Shown here piece by piece: positions 44,963 through 55,060 of a stretch of DNA of 64,000 nt (position 1 is its first letter; each line of letters begins with the position of its first letter). Position numbers and translations under genes: made by a program. Source of the stretch: Klebsiella sp. BIGb0407 (GTDB lineage: Bacteria > Pseudomonadota > Gammaproteobacteria > Enterobacterales > Enterobacteriaceae); contig NZ_JANUEQ010000003.1 in assembly GCF_024807845.1 (NCBI RefSeq), forward strand, positions 310,001 through 374,000. Reading direction: 5' to 3'. Below the pieces are notes generated by a model. That model was not told the origin of the DNA, ran no database searches, and saw only the letters and a program-made list of their open reading frames with translations.

Positions 44963-46723
44963 CTAATTAATCTCCCCTAACACATCCCCCGCCTGAAGCT
45001 GAGAACCTGAAGTCGCGAGATGTTTAAGCTCCCCGCTATGCCCGGCGATAACCTGAACCTCCATTTTCATCGCTTCCATGATGGCGATGATATCCCCAGC
45101 CTGGACCAACTCACCGTCACTGACCAGCCAGCGGAATAACTGCCCTGTCACGGGGGCATCGATAGCATTATTTACAGTCTGCTGGTTAATCTCTGCGGCG
45201 GGGACCTGGGGTAAACCGGGGTGGGATGCAAGTCCACTGAATAAATGGCTCGGTAGCCCTAATGAAACCCGGCGACCGTCCAGCTCTATCCAGCTATGGA
45301 GTACAGTGTCATCGCTGGCAGGTTTCTGACGCTCTGCGGGTGCGATATCACCTGTGAAATCAGTTTCTATCCAGCGGGTATGGACATTAAAATTTTCAGT
45401 AAAATCAGGGTCTGCCATGACGGCACGATGGAAAGGCAATACCGAGGCAACACCCTCAATACGAAACTCGCGTAATGCACGACGTGCACGGCTAATCGCC
45501 TGCTCGCGGGTTTGTCCGGTGATAATCAGTTTGGCCATCAATGAATCATAATGCCCGGGAACAGAGGAGCCCGTTTCAACGCCGCTATCCAGACGTACGC
45601 CAGGACCTGAAGGTGCGTGAAAAGCAGTAATTTTTCCAGGTGTTGGCAAATATCCTTTCCCGGGATCTTCAGCGTTGATACGAAATTCAAACGCATGACC
45701 ACGGGATACCGGGGTTTTCTGGATACTCAGAGGCTGACCATCTGCTATGCGTAATTGCTCCACCACAATATCCAGCCCGGTGACTTCCTCAGTAACCGGA
45801 TGTTCAACCTGTAAACGGGTATTGACCTCCAGAAATGAGAGCAAGCCATCCTGGCCCAGTAAAAACTCTACCGTACCGGCACTGGTGTAACCCGCATAGC
45901 GGCAGATATCCTCTGCTGCACGGTGAATTTGCTCACGCTGGGTATCGCTAGTAAAGGGTGCCGGGGCCTCTTCCACCAGCTTTTGGTTACGCCGTTGTAG
46001 CGAACAGTCTCGCGTACCCAGTACGACAATATTGCCGTAATTATCGGCTATTACCTGAGCTTCAATGTGGCGCGGGCGGTCAATAAACTGCTCGACATAA
46101 CACTCTCCGCGCCCAAAAGCACTCAGCGCTTCGCGGGTTGCAGAATGATAGAGTTCAGCCACTTCATCGAGTTTCCAGGCAATCTTAAGCCCGCGACCAC
46201 CGCCACCAAATGCCGCTTTAATTGCAATCGGCAGGCCATGCTGAGTGGCAAATTCAACTACCTCAGCAGCGCCGCTGACAGGCCCAGCCGTTCCGGTCAC
46301 TAACGGAGCCCCCACCGCTAAAGCAATTTTACGCGCCTGAACCTTATCGCCAAGCCGTTCGATCGTTTCAGGCGCAGGGCCAATCCAGATTAATCCGGCC
46401 GCCTGTACTGCACGGGCAAATTCTGCTCGTTCAGAGAGAAAACCGTAGCCAGGATGCACCATGGTAGTCCCGCTGCGAGAAGCGATATCCAGCAGGGCAC
46501 CAATATTCAGATAGGTGTCTGCAGAGGAATCCCCTTCAAGCAACCAGGCCTCATCAGCCATTTTGACATGTAAAGCATCTGAATCAGGCCTGGCGTATAC
46601 CGCAACGGACTGCACGCCATAGTCCCGGCAGGCACGAATAATACGAACAGCGATTTCGCCGCGGTTGGCAATCAGAACTTTATGTGCAGTGTGGGTCACA
46701 GGTTTAGTCTCCTGGAAATTCAA
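44963..46723 (-). CDS. Biotin carboxylase fused to biotin carboxyl carrier domain
   Basis: 586 aa. Residues 15-460 form biotin carboxylase: VLIANRGEIAVRIIRACRDYG, the ATP-grasp glycine loop AAFGGGGRG, VEQFIDRPRHIEAQVIAD and FLEVNTRLQVEHPVTEEVTGLD. A linker leads to the C-terminal biotinyl domain, with the acceptor Lys553 in EAMKME. The fused layout and NVHTRWIETDF resemble alpha subunits of actinobacterial acyl-CoA carboxylases more than AccC. It lies downstream of pxpA, a pxpBC fusion and an Rpn nuclease gene on the same strand. Carboxyltransferase domains related to urea carboxylase are encoded by pxpBC, so the pair could form a split carboxylase. The substrate is unknown. Confidence 0.88.
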   Translation of the reverse strand: MNFQETKPVTHTAHKVLIANRGEIAVRIIRACRDYGVQSVAVYARPDSDALHVKMADEAWLLEGDSSADTYLNIGALLDIASRSGTTMVHPGYGFLSERAEFARAVQAAGLIWIGPAPETIERLGDKVQARKIALAVGAPLVTGTAGPVSGAAEVVEFATQHGLPIAIKAAFGGGGRGLKIAWKLDEVAELYHSATREALSAFGRGECYVEQFIDRPRHIEAQVIADNYGNIVVLGTRDCSLQRRNQKLVEEAPAPFTSDTQREQIHRAAEDICRYAGYTSAGTVEFLLGQDGLLSFLEVNTRLQVEHPVTEEVTGLDIVVEQLRIADGQPLSIQKTPVSRGHAFEFRINAEDPGKGYLPTPGKITAFHAPSGPGVRLDSGVETGSSVPGHYDSLMAKLIITGQTREQAISRARRALREFRIEGVASVLPFHRAVMADPDFTENFNVHTRWIETDFTGDIAPAERQKPASDDTVLHSWIELDGRRVSLGLPSHLFSGLASHPGLPQVPAAEINQQTVNNAIDAPVTGQLFRWLVSDGELVQAGDIIAIMEAMKMEVQVIAGHSGELKHLATSGSQLQAGDVLGEIN

Positions 46724-46776
46724 TAAATAACTGAATAAGAACAGGTTAACGCTCTCTTAGCCCACCATTTTTATCT

Positions 46777-47685
46777 TCAATGGCAGAGTTGTGCCAGATC
46801 TTTTTCACTCAGGGAGGTTATTTTCATCACGATATTGAGATCGATACCGTGTTGTAACATATCACGGGCAATATCCCGCTTCCCTTGTTCCAGGCCTTTT
46901 TTTATTCCTTTCTCTATTCCGTTTTGTTCCAGTTTTTGAGCGATTGTCATAAGTTCCTCCTCATGCGCTGGTACCCGGCTTGCCAGTTTGCGGATGAAGA
47001 CTTCCGCGTTTGCCGAATCACCTGCATGAATAATGTAGTGAATAAGGGAAGCTATCTGAGATGAAGAGAGAGAGTCCGTCAGTAGAATAGTGCTGAGTTT
47101 GTCGGTTAATTCTGCGAGATCCCGACGGCGAATATGTTTCTGAAGCAATGTCAGCGCAGCCATACTGCGGTGCTGCATAATCTCGTCGTCCGGGATAAGA
47201 GTGATATCCACTAACGGAAAGTCGCTACTGTAGAGTTTTTGAGCCTGGGCCGGATCGGTAAATTCCTGTAACCAGTTAGTGGAGTAGGGATAAGGCGAGC
47301 GCTTACCCATATAGAACAGTACCGGTACCACCAGGGGTAATTTTTTATGCCCTGCATCAAGGTGACGCTGCATCGCGGCTACCGCATAGCGAATCAGACG
47401 AAATGCCATATGTTTGTCGGGGGTGGACTGATGCTCAATCAGGATATGCACATAGCCGTCATCCCCGGTCGAAGTTTTCATGCTGTAGAGTACATCACTG
47501 AAGTACTGACGCAGATTCTCTTCCACAAAAGAGCTGCACTCCAGTTTCAGAGAGCTAAGATCACAAACAGCACGGAGATCCACCGGGAGATGAAGTTCGA
47601 TAAAGTCACGGGCAATATCCGGCTGTCTCAGGAACTGCTGGAATGTTGCATCATGAGGTGTGGATGTACTGCTTTTTCTTTTCAT
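46777..47685 (-). CDS. Rpn-family recombination-promoting nuclease (YhgA-like PD-(D/E)XK)
   Basis: 302 aa. The N-terminal domain begins HDATFQQFLRQPDIARDFIELHLP, a signature of the Rpn/transposase_31 family. The nuclease core has SDVLYSMKTSTGDDGYVHILIEHQSTPD, where D, E and Q form the PD-(D/E)XK-like site. The variable C-terminal part (EKGIKKGLEQGKRDIARDML) is helical, as in RpnA-E of E. coli. It is a metal-dependent DNA nuclease, horizontally mobile. It lies between pxpBC and the biotin carboxylase gene on the same strand with short gaps (about 55 bp each side), so it appears inserted in a metabolic operon. Confidence 0.9.
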   Translation of the reverse strand: MKRKSSTSTPHDATFQQFLRQPDIARDFIELHLPVDLRAVCDLSSLKLECSSFVEENLRQYFSDVLYSMKTSTGDDGYVHILIEHQSTPDKHMAFRLIRYAVAAMQRHLDAGHKKLPLVVPVLFYMGKRSPYPYSTNWLQEFTDPAQAQKLYSSDFPLVDITLIPDDEIMQHRSMAALTLLQKHIRRRDLAELTDKLSTILLTDSLSSSQIASLIHYIIHAGDSANAEVFIRKLASRVPAHEEELMTIAQKLEQNGIEKGIKKGLEQGKRDIARDMLQHGIDLNIVMKITSLSEKDLAQLCH

Positions 47686-47741
47686 AGGCTTTGGCTCTGA
47701 AATAATACACAGAGGCTATGACAATCCACTCATCACTACTA

Positions 47742-49298
47742 TCAAGAAACAACCCTGAATCGGATAAACACACCTGGCGGAATTTGTCCCGCCAAATCGA
47801 GATGATAGTCCGCCACTACCGCAATCACCGGATACCCCCCCGTGACCGGATTATCACGCAGGAAAAGCACCGGTTGCCCGTTCGCAGGAACCTGAATCGC
47901 CCCGCTACAGGTTCCTTCGCTGGGTAACTCCTCAGTACGGCTGCGGGTCAGAGGTTCCATACCTGTCAGCCTTAAACCAATGCGGTTAGACTGAGGGGTG
48001 ACTTGCCAGCATTGTGTTGTCAGCAAAGTAGCGGATTCAGGCGTAAACCAGTCGGTACGCGGCCCTGGCATAATATCCAGAGTGACGGTTTCACCCGCTG
48101 CTGGCAAAATATTTGCAGGCTGCTCATCAAGCAATACCGCACTAAAACTCACATGACTCCCCGTCTGTATTGCGTCACCTGAACATAACGGCTGCGGCCC
48201 TGTTTGTGCCAGTGAATCCCAGGAACAACTGCCCAATACTGACGGGACGACAAAACCGCCCCTGACCGCCAGATAACTACGCAGTCCACGAGGCGGTGTA
48301 CCGAGTGCAAGTTGATCTCCGGCGGCTAAATTAAGCGGACGATAGCCTGCCAGTAAAAAATCTTGCCCGTCCGCGGTTGTCAGGGTCAGCAGACAAGGTG
48401 CCCCTGTCACCGCAAGGACGAGATCTTTATTCGCCCGAATCCGTAATCCTCCCTGAGTCACTTCCAGGCAACAAGCCTCTCGTGGATTACCGACGATACG
48501 GTTAGCGCTATACAGAGCCTGCTTATCCATCGCCCCTGAGGCAGAAAGCCCCATCGACGCTTTACCTGCCCGACCTTCATCCTGCCAGAGCGTCTGAAGT
48601 CCGGTTGCCAGAATCGTCAGACTCGCGTCTTTTTCTGAAATATGAGGCACTGAAGGTGCCCGGGCCGGCAATGAAATCGTTTTACCGTTTTCATGGGGAA
48701 TAAATTGAACTTGCGCACCGGGGGTCAGTAAAGCCGGGGAGGTTTGGTTCAGATCCCACATTGGGCGTTCAGTGTGGCCCAGAAGTTGCCAGCCACCGGG
48801 GCTTGCTTGGGGATAAATGCCGCTAAATATCCCCGCCACCGCCACAGAACCTGCCGGGATCCGCGTGCGTGGAGTACTGCGCCTGGGTATTTGCCATTTC
48901 CAGTCAGGGGACGTGAGATAAGCAAATCCCGGCGCAAAACCGGTAAAGGCGACTTTCCAGACCGACTCCTGATGATGCTGAATAACCTGAAGTACAGTTA
49001 ATCCTGATAAATCAGCCAGGGTGCCAAGATCTTCACCCTGATAATGAACCGGGATAATGATTGTCTGACCCCGGGGTCGGGATACCGATACTTTCGGGCG
49101 CAGAGCGATATCTGTCGCCAGCCGCTGCATATTTGTCTGCAACGGTTGAAAACGAATCAGCAGCGTTCGGGCTGCCGGGATAATTTCATCGATACCTGAG
49201 GGGAGGGTATCCGTGAGCGAATCAAACAGGGCAAGAGTCTCTTCAAGGGAGGACAGTTCAACCAGGAAGTGGGTCAAATTAACCGGAATAAATCGCAT
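47742..49298 (-). CDS. pxpBC: Fused 5-oxoprolinase subunits PxpB-PxpC (KipI-KipA)
   Basis: 518 aa, a single chain of two domains that are separate proteins in E. coli. Residues 1-215 are KipI/PxpB (TGFAPGFAYLTSPDWKWQIPRRSTPRTRIPAGSVAVAG, GWQLLGHTERPMWD). Residues about 228-518 are KipA/PxpC (GRAGKASMGLSASGAMDKQALYSANRIVGN, SYLAVRGGFVVPSVLGS, with RIGLRLTG and the C-terminal NPVTGGYPVIAVV). The same pair forms the carboxyltransferase domain of urea carboxylase. With PxpA it hydrolyses 5-oxoproline using ATP, and together with the biotin carboxylase downstream a carboxylation route is conceivable. Confidence 0.9.
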   Translation of the reverse strand: MRFIPVNLTHFLVELSSLEETLALFDSLTDTLPSGIDEIIPAARTLLIRFQPLQTNMQRLATDIALRPKVSVSRPRGQTIIIPVHYQGEDLGTLADLSGLTVLQVIQHHQESVWKVAFTGFAPGFAYLTSPDWKWQIPRRSTPRTRIPAGSVAVAGIFSGIYPQASPGGWQLLGHTERPMWDLNQTSPALLTPGAQVQFIPHENGKTISLPARAPSVPHISEKDASLTILATGLQTLWQDEGRAGKASMGLSASGAMDKQALYSANRIVGNPREACCLEVTQGGLRIRANKDLVLAVTGAPCLLTLTTADGQDFLLAGYRPLNLAAGDQLALGTPPRGLRSYLAVRGGFVVPSVLGSCSWDSLAQTGPQPLCSGDAIQTGSHVSFSAVLLDEQPANILPAAGETVTLDIMPGPRTDWFTPESATLLTTQCWQVTPQSNRIGLRLTGMEPLTRSRTEELPSEGTCSGAIQVPANGQPVLFLRDNPVTGGYPVIAVVADYHLDLAGQIPPGVFIRFRVVS

Positions 49299-49336
49299 CT
49301 AATACTGCCTCCAATTCTTACCTTTCCGATAGCCGA

Positions 49337-50104
49337 TTACTCAGACAGAAAGGAGTCAATCACGATACCTTGTGACTCCAGTAAGTGACGAATTTGTGTC
49401 GCCATCGCTATCGCTTCAGGTGTATCACCATGTACACAGATAGACTGAGCCTCAATCGGCGTAAAGTGACCTTCAATGGAGATAAGCCCCCCTTCACTCA
49501 CCCATTGCAGCATACGTTCTGCGGCCTGTCGGGCATCGTGAATCACGGCCCCCGCCAGCTTGCGAGAAACCAGGGTGCCATCAGAGTGATAAGCGCGGTC
49601 AGCAAAGGCTTCAGCGACTGTTTTCAAGCCTTTTTGTTGTGCCAGGTTTAATAAAGGCGAACCTGCCAGCCCCACTAAAGGTAACCCGGGATTAATCGCC
49701 AGTATCGCATCAATCACCGCCAGTGCCTGTCGTTCGTTATAAGCTATCGTATTGTAGAGCGCACCATGCGGTTTGACATAACGAACTTGAGTGCCGGCTG
49801 CAGACGCCAGGCCTTGTAATGCGCCTATCTGATAAATAACGTCCGCCGTTAGCTCTTCGCTGGCGATATCCATATTACGCCGACCAAAGCCCACCAAATC
49901 GGGGTAACTGACGTGTGCGCCAACAATAACGTTTTGCGCCGCAGCCGATTTCAGGGTATTCAGTAAATGGGCAGGTGAGCCGGCATGGAAACCGCAAGCA
50001 ACGTTCGCACTGCTGACCAGGCGTAAAATAGCAGCATCATCACCCAGCTGCCACTGGCCAAAGCTCTCACCTAAATCACTATTTAAATCTATTTTTTTCA
50101 GCAT
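49337..50104 (-). CDS. pxpA: 5-oxoprolinase subunit PxpA (LamB/YcsF family)
   Basis: 255 aa, close to the usual 245-250. It opens with [21 protein letters not shown] and contains [48 protein letters not shown] and [18 protein letters not shown], all strongly conserved in LamB/YcsF proteins. It forms the ATP-dependent 5-oxoprolinase with PxpB and PxpC, encoded 38 bp downstream as a fusion. It is first in the operon pxpA, pxpBC, rpn, biotin carboxylase. Confidence 0.95.
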   Translation of the reverse strand: MLKKIDLNSDLGESFGQWQLGDDAAILRLVSSANVACGFHAGSPAHLLNTLKSAAAQNVIVGAHVSYPDLVGFGRRNMDIASEELTADVIYQIGALQGLASAAGTQVRYVKPHGALYNTIAYNERQALAVIDAILAINPGLPLVGLAGSPLLNLAQQKGLKTVAEAFADRAYHSDGTLVSRKLAGAVIHDARQAAERMLQWVSEGGLISIEGHFTPIEAQSICVHGDTPEAIAMATQIRHLLESQGIVIDSFLSE

Positions 50105-50511
50105 CGATTTTTCTTTGCGTTAAATGATAAAAAAATATGTCGCGAGATACCCGATTTACTCTGCAATACGGCTCTGCCTGTCGGGTTAATAATGCCAGTC
50201 ACAGGTACAGTAAAAAATCACTTCATCGCTGTAATATTAACTCTAACCAATTAGTAAATAAGTAATTTTCACCAGCACCCATCAGGCAAGTTCATCCATA
50301 ATCACCATGCTACTGAGAGTGACTCTCATTTATAAAGATTTCACTTCATTGTAGCTGACTCATTAGTCGATTAATCCGCACTTTAAAACGATCAGTGTCA
50401 CAATTTTGAGACACTTGTTTTTAATTTATGCTTGGGAGTACATTAGCGCCATCGGGGCAATGATGACCCATTTTGGTCTAATATTTGTGCGAAAGCACGG
50501 AGCGATTCTAA
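50105..50511. other. Divergent intergenic region between pxpA and ypdK
   Basis: About 400 bp without a gene. In E. coli lpxP precedes ypdK, and it is absent here. The region must carry the pxpA promoter on the minus strand and that of ypdK on the plus strand. Visible signals are the 15-bp palindrome at 50314-50328 and a GTGC-GAAA-GCAC tetraloop hairpin at 50487-50498, just before the ypdK ribosome binding site. Confidence 0.5.
50314..50328. promoter_or_regulatory. 15-bp perfect palindrome, possible operator
   Basis: TGAGAGT-G-ACTCTCA has the 7-1-7 symmetry of Fur-type operators (TGATAAT-N-ATTATCA) but with G/C at two positions per half, so it may bind another regulator. It lies between the divergent pxpA and ypdK genes. 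Confidence 0.4.
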
Positions 50512-50586
50512 GTGAAATACTTTCTGATGGGCACTTCGTTCATGGTGATGTTATGGGCAGGCACGTTTTTCTTAATGATTGAATAA
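50512..50586 (+). CDS. ypdK: Small membrane protein YpdK
   Basis: A 24-codon gene starting with GTG: MKYFLMGTSFMVMLWAGTFF then LMIE. It is one hydrophobic helix and corresponds closely to E. coli YpdK (23 aa). GGAG lies at 50499-50502, 9 bases before the GTG. It is followed directly by a terminator and lies next to alaC, the same neighbour as in E. coli. It is an inner-membrane single-span protein of unknown function. Confidence 0.88.
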   Translation: MKYFLMGTSFMVMLWAGTFFLMIE

Positions 50587-50605
50587 CGGACACCAGACAA
50601 AGCAC

Positions 50606-50643
50606 AGAAAAAACGACAGGCTTGCTAACCTGTCGTTGTTTTA
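50606..50643. terminator. Bidirectional terminator between ypdK and alaC
   Basis: AACGACAGG (50612-50620) pairs with CCTGTCGTT (50629-50637). GTTTTA follows on the plus strand and TTTTTTCTG on the minus strand, so it ends both ypdK and alaC transcripts. Confidence 0.88.
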
Positions 50644-50661
50644 AAGAAATCCTGCACTCAG

Positions 50662-51900
50662 TTACTCGGCCAGGTCAGCGTTATTTTTTGGACTATTCGG
50701 CAATAACCCATCGCTACGGAACATGGTTTTTATCCCGCGGACAGCCTGGCGGATACGGTCACTGTTTTCAATCAGCGCAAAACGAACATGCGTGTCGCCA
50801 TACTCACCGAAACCAATCCCCGGGGAAACACAAACCTTCGCATCCTTGAGCATTTTTTTCGCAAATTCCAGCGATCCCATTTCCTGATACGCTTCCGGAA
50901 TTTTCGCCCAGACATACATCGAGGCTTTCGGGCACTCAACCATCCAGCCTGCTTCATGCAGCCCTTTTACCAGCACATCGCGACGGCGTTTATATTGCTC
51001 TGCGATATCGCGAACACATTGCTGGTCCCCTTCAAGAGCGGCAATCGCGGCAACTTGCAGAGGCGTGAAAGTACCGTAGTCGTGATAGCTTTTGATACGT
51101 GCCAGGGCACTCACCAGTTCCTGATTTCCCACCATAAAGCCAATACGCCAGCCAGCCATATTATAGCTTTTAGAGAGCGTGAAGAATTCTACGGCGACAT
51201 CACGTGCACCGGGAACTTCCATAATGGACGGTGCTTTCCAGCCATCATAGACAATATCAGCGTAAGCTAAATCGTGGATCACCAGGACATCATAACGTTT
51301 GGCCAGAGCGACCACTTTCTCGAAGAATTCCAGCTCCACGCATTGTGCTGTCGGGTTAGAAGGAAAACCGAGGATCATCATTTTCGGTTTCGGGTAACTT
51401 TCCCGAATAGCACGTTCCAGCTCAGCAAAAAAGTCGATCCCTTCTACCAGAGGAACAGAACGAACCTGCGCCCCGGCGATAACGGCTCCGTAGATATGAA
51501 TAGGATAACTGGGATTAGGCACCAGTACCGTATCACCGTGATCCAGGGTTGCCAGCATTAAATGAGCCAGACCTTCTTTGGAGCCTATCGTAACAATCGC
51601 TTCCGTTTCCGGATCGATATCAACGTCGTATCTTTGCTTGTACCAGCCAGAGATCGCTCTGCGTAAACGCGGAATACCACGAGAGGTTGAATAACCATGG
51701 GTATCGTCACGCTGTGCCACGGTGCAGAGTTTTTCAACAATATGAGGAGGAGTCGCACCGTCCGGGTTACCCATACTGAAATCGATAATATCTTCGCCAC
51801 GCCGACGCGCAGCCATTTTCAATTCAGCGGTAATATTAAAAACATAAGGGGGAAGACGATCGATACGCGAAAAATGACGTTTTGGACTGGAGTCAGCCAT
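50662..51900 (-). CDS. alaC: Glutamate-pyruvate aminotransferase AlaC
   Basis: 412 aa, PLP-dependent class I aminotransferase that makes alanine from pyruvate and glutamate in the cytosol. It has the N-terminal [37 protein letters not shown], the PLP-binding lysine in [16 protein letters not shown], and [24 protein letters not shown] near the C-terminus. Length and sequence agree with E. coli AlaC (YfdZ). It is next to ypdK as in E. coli, but directly followed by glk on its upstream side. Confidence 0.95.
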   Translation of the reverse strand: MADSSPKRHFSRIDRLPPYVFNITAELKMAARRRGEDIIDFSMGNPDGATPPHIVEKLCTVAQRDDTHGYSTSRGIPRLRRAISGWYKQRYDVDIDPETEAIVTIGSKEGLAHLMLATLDHGDTVLVPNPSYPIHIYGAVIAGAQVRSVPLVEGIDFFAELERAIRESYPKPKMMILGFPSNPTAQCVELEFFEKVVALAKRYDVLVIHDLAYADIVYDGWKAPSIMEVPGARDVAVEFFTLSKSYNMAGWRIGFMVGNQELVSALARIKSYHDYGTFTPLQVAAIAALEGDQQCVRDIAEQYKRRRDVLVKGLHEAGWMVECPKASMYVWAKIPEAYQEMGSLEFAKKMLKDAKVCVSPGIGFGEYGDTHVRFALIENSDRIRQAVRGIKTMFRSDGLLPNSPKNNADLAE

Positions 51901-52185
51901 AAATTCCTCTGATTACGTGAGCGCCCGGACCGTCCGAGCGACGCTGCCACATGGGGTGGCTACCGCTGACAATAGCCTGAAATAAAAGAGACTGTCGAGA
52001 GGGGATCAAAAATATTTTTACTCATCAGGCGCTGACAAGATAAGCATAATATTTTATCTGTGGAATATTATATGGCGTGTTTATCTACCGATTCGAATAT
52101 TTCATTTATAATATATAGAACCAATACGACAGCAGGCACCGAAATGCCTGCATCAATTATCGTTCCGAATGTATATCGAGGGGTC

Positions 52186-53151
52186 TTACAGCACTTTACC
52201 CAGTACCTGGCGCAGATGGGCACCCGCACCTAACAGACCTGGCTGATCGTGAGCAATCAAATAGACCGGAATATCTTTGACATACTCTTTAAAACGGCCT
52301 TTATCTTCAAACGCAGCACGGAAACCGGAAGCTTTAAAGAAGTCCATAAAGCGCGGCACAATACCCCCGGCGATATAAACCCCGCCAAAAGTACCCAGGT
52401 TCAGCGCCAGGTTGCCACCAAAACGCCCCATAATCACACAGAACAGTGACAGTGCACGACGACAATCAGTGCAGCTATCCGCCAGAGCACGTTCAGTAAT
52501 ATCACTCGGCTGATAGTTTTCCGGTACCCGGTTATCTGCTTTAACAATCGCGCGATACAGGTTAACTAACCCCGGACCTGACAGGACACGTTCTGCTGAA
52601 ACATGGCCAATTTCGGCACGCAGCACTTCCAGAATAATACTTTCTTCTTCGCTGTTCGGTGCAAAATCAACGTGTCCGCCTTCACCTGGCAGGCTTACCC
52701 AGCGCTTATCAACATGAACCAAGTGACTGACTCCCAGACCTGTACCCGCGCCATAAACAGCAACAGGCTTATCTGCCACAGGTTGGCCGCCACCAAACTG
52801 AATCAAGTGCTCAGGTTTGATCATCGGAATAGCCATCGACACAGCAGTGAAGTCGTTGATGATTTCCAGAGTATCCAGACCAAGGTTCTTTCTCATCTCT
52901 TCGATAGAAAAAGCCCATGTGTGGTTGGTCATAGCCACCCAATCGCCAGTAATAGGACAAGCGATGGCAATGGAGGCGTCTTTTATTGTGGCATCAATCG
53001 TGGTCAGATAGTGAGCAACAACCGCTTCAAGGCTTGGAAAATCCAGTCCGGAGAAGGTCTTTATCTGTTCAATATCGCCGTTATCCAGGCTGCATAACGC
53101 CAGACGCGCATTAGTGCCACCGACATCCCCCACCAACGCATATTTGGTCAT
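52186..53151 (-). CDS. glk: Glucokinase
   Basis: 321 aa, the same length as E. coli Glk. It has the phosphate-1 loop [16 protein letters not shown], the catalytic aspartate in [13 protein letters not shown], the adenosine-binding [25 protein letters not shown], and [13 protein letters not shown]. It phosphorylates internal glucose in the cytosol. It is monocistronic, facing away from ypeC, with the 284-bp gap carrying both promoters. Confidence 0.96.
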   Translation of the reverse strand: MTKYALVGDVGGTNARLALCSLDNGDIEQIKTFSGLDFPSLEAVVAHYLTTIDATIKDASIAIACPITGDWVAMTNHTWAFSIEEMRKNLGLDTLEIINDFTAVSMAIPMIKPEHLIQFGGGQPVADKPVAVYGAGTGLGVSHLVHVDKRWVSLPGEGGHVDFAPNSEEESIILEVLRAEIGHVSAERVLSGPGLVNLYRAIVKADNRVPENYQPSDITERALADSCTDCRRALSLFCVIMGRFGGNLALNLGTFGGVYIAGGIVPRFMDFFKASGFRAAFEDKGRFKEYVKDIPVYLIAHDQPGLLGAGAHLRQVLGKVL

Positions 53152-53435
53152 GGTTTAATCACTCCAGTAAAGTCGAAATATATTCTTTCGACACTGTAGA
53201 TTTTGCCCGCTTAAACAACAAGACGATCATTCAGAAACCACTTAAACAGTGAACTGGATCACATTACTGGCGACTCGATTCAGCCAATTACTGGCACGAG
53301 GTTTGCTTGTTGGCACTGAGCGAAACGTGCCGGTGAACGTTAAATTAAGAATTTTGCCAATATCGCGTCTTGTTGTTACCGATAATATGACGCTACAGGC
53401 CATTGGGGGCCGATGTATATCCAGGAGTAATAAGT

Positions 53436-53756
53436 ATGTTAAAGCCACTGATGCTAGCGTTAACGTTACTCATCAGCGCACCTTCTATGGTTCATGCTGC
53501 TGAGATAACGCTGCTTCCTTCGATAAAACTACAAATCGGTGATAAGGACTATCGCGGAAATTATTGGGACGGCGGAAGATGGCTCAACAGCCGGGACTGG
53601 CATGATAATTATCGCTGGCAGAAAAATAGCTGGCATCGTTACAACAGAGGCTGGGAACGCGGCAGAGACAGAGGCCGTGATAGCTACATGCGCGGCTACC
53701 GTGATGGCTACCAGGATAGAAAACACAGTAAAGACCGCCATCACCGTCGCCATTGA
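53436..53756 (+). CDS. ypeC: DUF2502 family protein YpeC
   Basis: 106 aa from the ATG at 53436, with an AGGAG SD at 53423-53427. The open frame upstream to 53403 is not needed. The signal peptide is residues 1-21 (SAPSMVHA before AEITLLP). The conserved [26 protein letters not shown] follows, then a Trp/Arg/Tyr/His-rich basic tail ending RHHRRH. It is equivalent to E. coli YpeC, an exported protein of unknown role, also next to mntH there. The His-rich tail could bind metal. Confidence 0.9.
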   Translation: MLKPLMLALTLLISAPSMVHAAEITLLPSIKLQIGDKDYRGNYWDGGRWLNSRDWHDNYRWQKNSWHRYNRGWERGRDRGRDSYMRGYRDGYQDRKHSKDRHHRRH

Positions 53757-53790
53757 TATTTTTTCGGCAGGGATTCAATGCCCTGCCGTG

Positions 53791-55026
53791 TTAATTGATT
53801 AACGTCGCGAAGATAAGCCAGAGATTTAAAGCCACCACTATCAGCACAATCATCCAGACAATAATGCGCATATAACGCGTATTGACTAGATCACCCATCA
53901 ATTTTCTATCATTGGTAAATAGCAGCAATGGCACCAGAGCCAGAGCGATACCAAAACTCAGCAATACCTGGCTCATCACCAGAATACGAGTGGGATCCAG
54001 CCCTAACAGGATGACGACAAAAGAAGGGATCATGGTGATGACTCTGCGTAACCATAGCGGGATATAGAAATGCACAAACCCCTGCATCACCACCTGGCCG
54101 GCCAGCGTTCCGACCACAGTAGAAGAAAGTCCGGCAGCCACCAGGCTCAAACCAAAGATAGTCGCCGCTGCATGACCCAATAAGGGTTCCAGCGCTTTGT
54201 AGGCATCTTCCAGCTCCGCAACGCCAGAATAGCCGCTGAAGTGAAATGCCGCGGCCGCGGTCGCCATCATCGCAATATTAACAAACCCGGCGATGGTCAT
54301 GGCAATGCCCACGTCCCATTTGGTCGCCGAATAGCGTTCAGCCCGGCTACCCGTCCCCTGCCCTTGTGTCAGCGATGAATGGAGATAAATGACGTGCGGC
54401 ATAATAGTGGCGCCCAGCACCCCGGCGGCCAGAAATATCGCTTCAGAGTTTGGCAGACTCGGCATTAGCATCCCCTGCCCTAACTTCATCATATCAGGCC
54501 GGGAAAAAATCAGTTCAACCAGATAAGCCGCCGCCACAAACAGCAGTAATCCGGCAATAACCACTTCAAGAGGCTTCTGCCCGCGGTTTTGCAGCATTAA
54601 GATAAGAAAGGTTGCTACCGCGGTAAGGACAGCCCCTTGAAGCAGGGAGATACCGAGAAGAAGTTTAAAACCGATGGCGGCGCCGATAAATTCTGCCAGG
54701 TCGGTCGCCATGGCAATGATTTCCGCCTGAATCCAGTAGAACCACACCATGGGTTTCGGATAATTATCACGGATGTGTTCTGCCAGATTTTTTCCTGTAG
54801 CAATCCCGAGTTTTGCCGATAAAACCTGGATGAGTGCTGCCATTATATTGGCCCAGACCACTACCCACAGTAGCTGGTAGCCAAAGCGGGCTCCAGCCTG
54901 GATATTGGTTGCAAAGTTCCCGGGATCAATGTAGCCAATCGCCGCGATAAAGGCAGGCCCCATTAACGCCAGTCGTAATTTGCGACTTGTTCGCCCGGTG
55001 CTATGTTTAATGTGACGTTCACTCAA
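53791..55026 (-). CDS. mntH: Mn(2+)/H(+) symporter MntH (NRAMP family)
   Basis: 411 aa from the TTG at 55026, which has a CGGAGA SD 8 bases before and gives the length of E. coli MntH (412). The open frame to 55089 includes the operator and is not used. Eleven membrane helices. The NRAMP metal site DPGN is in [17 protein letters not shown], and MPHVIYLHS in helix 6 is intact. It imports Mn2+ and Fe2+ at the inner membrane. It is controlled by MntR through the box just upstream. It lies divergent from nupC as in E. coli. Confidence 0.95.
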   Translation of the reverse strand: MSERHIKHSTGRTSRKLRLALMGPAFIAAIGYIDPGNFATNIQAGARFGYQLLWVVVWANIMAALIQVLSAKLGIATGKNLAEHIRDNYPKPMVWFYWIQAEIIAMATDLAEFIGAAIGFKLLLGISLLQGAVLTAVATFLILMLQNRGQKPLEVVIAGLLLFVAAAYLVELIFSRPDMMKLGQGMLMPSLPNSEAIFLAAGVLGATIMPHVIYLHSSLTQGQGTGSRAERYSATKWDVGIAMTIAGFVNIAMMATAAAAFHFSGYSGVAELEDAYKALEPLLGHAAATIFGLSLVAAGLSSTVVGTLAGQVVMQGFVHFYIPLWLRRVITMIPSFVVILLGLDPTRILVMSQVLLSFGIALALVPLLLFTNDRKLMGDLVNTRYMRIIVWMIVLIVVALNLWLIFATLIN

Positions 55027-55040
55027 TGCGTATCTCCGGG

Positions 55041-55060
55041 ATATAGCCTTTGCTATGTTT
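55041..55060 (-). promoter_or_regulatory. MntR operator of mntH
   Basis: On the minus strand AACATAGCAAAGGCTATAT fits the MntR box AACATAGC-N4-GCTATGTT at all but one or two positions. It ends about 15 bp before the TTG start. A second half site (AACATAGC) recurs inside the first codons (55001-55008 on the plus strand, CTATGTTT), making a 14-bp direct repeat with 52-bp spacing. Confidence 0.85.
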
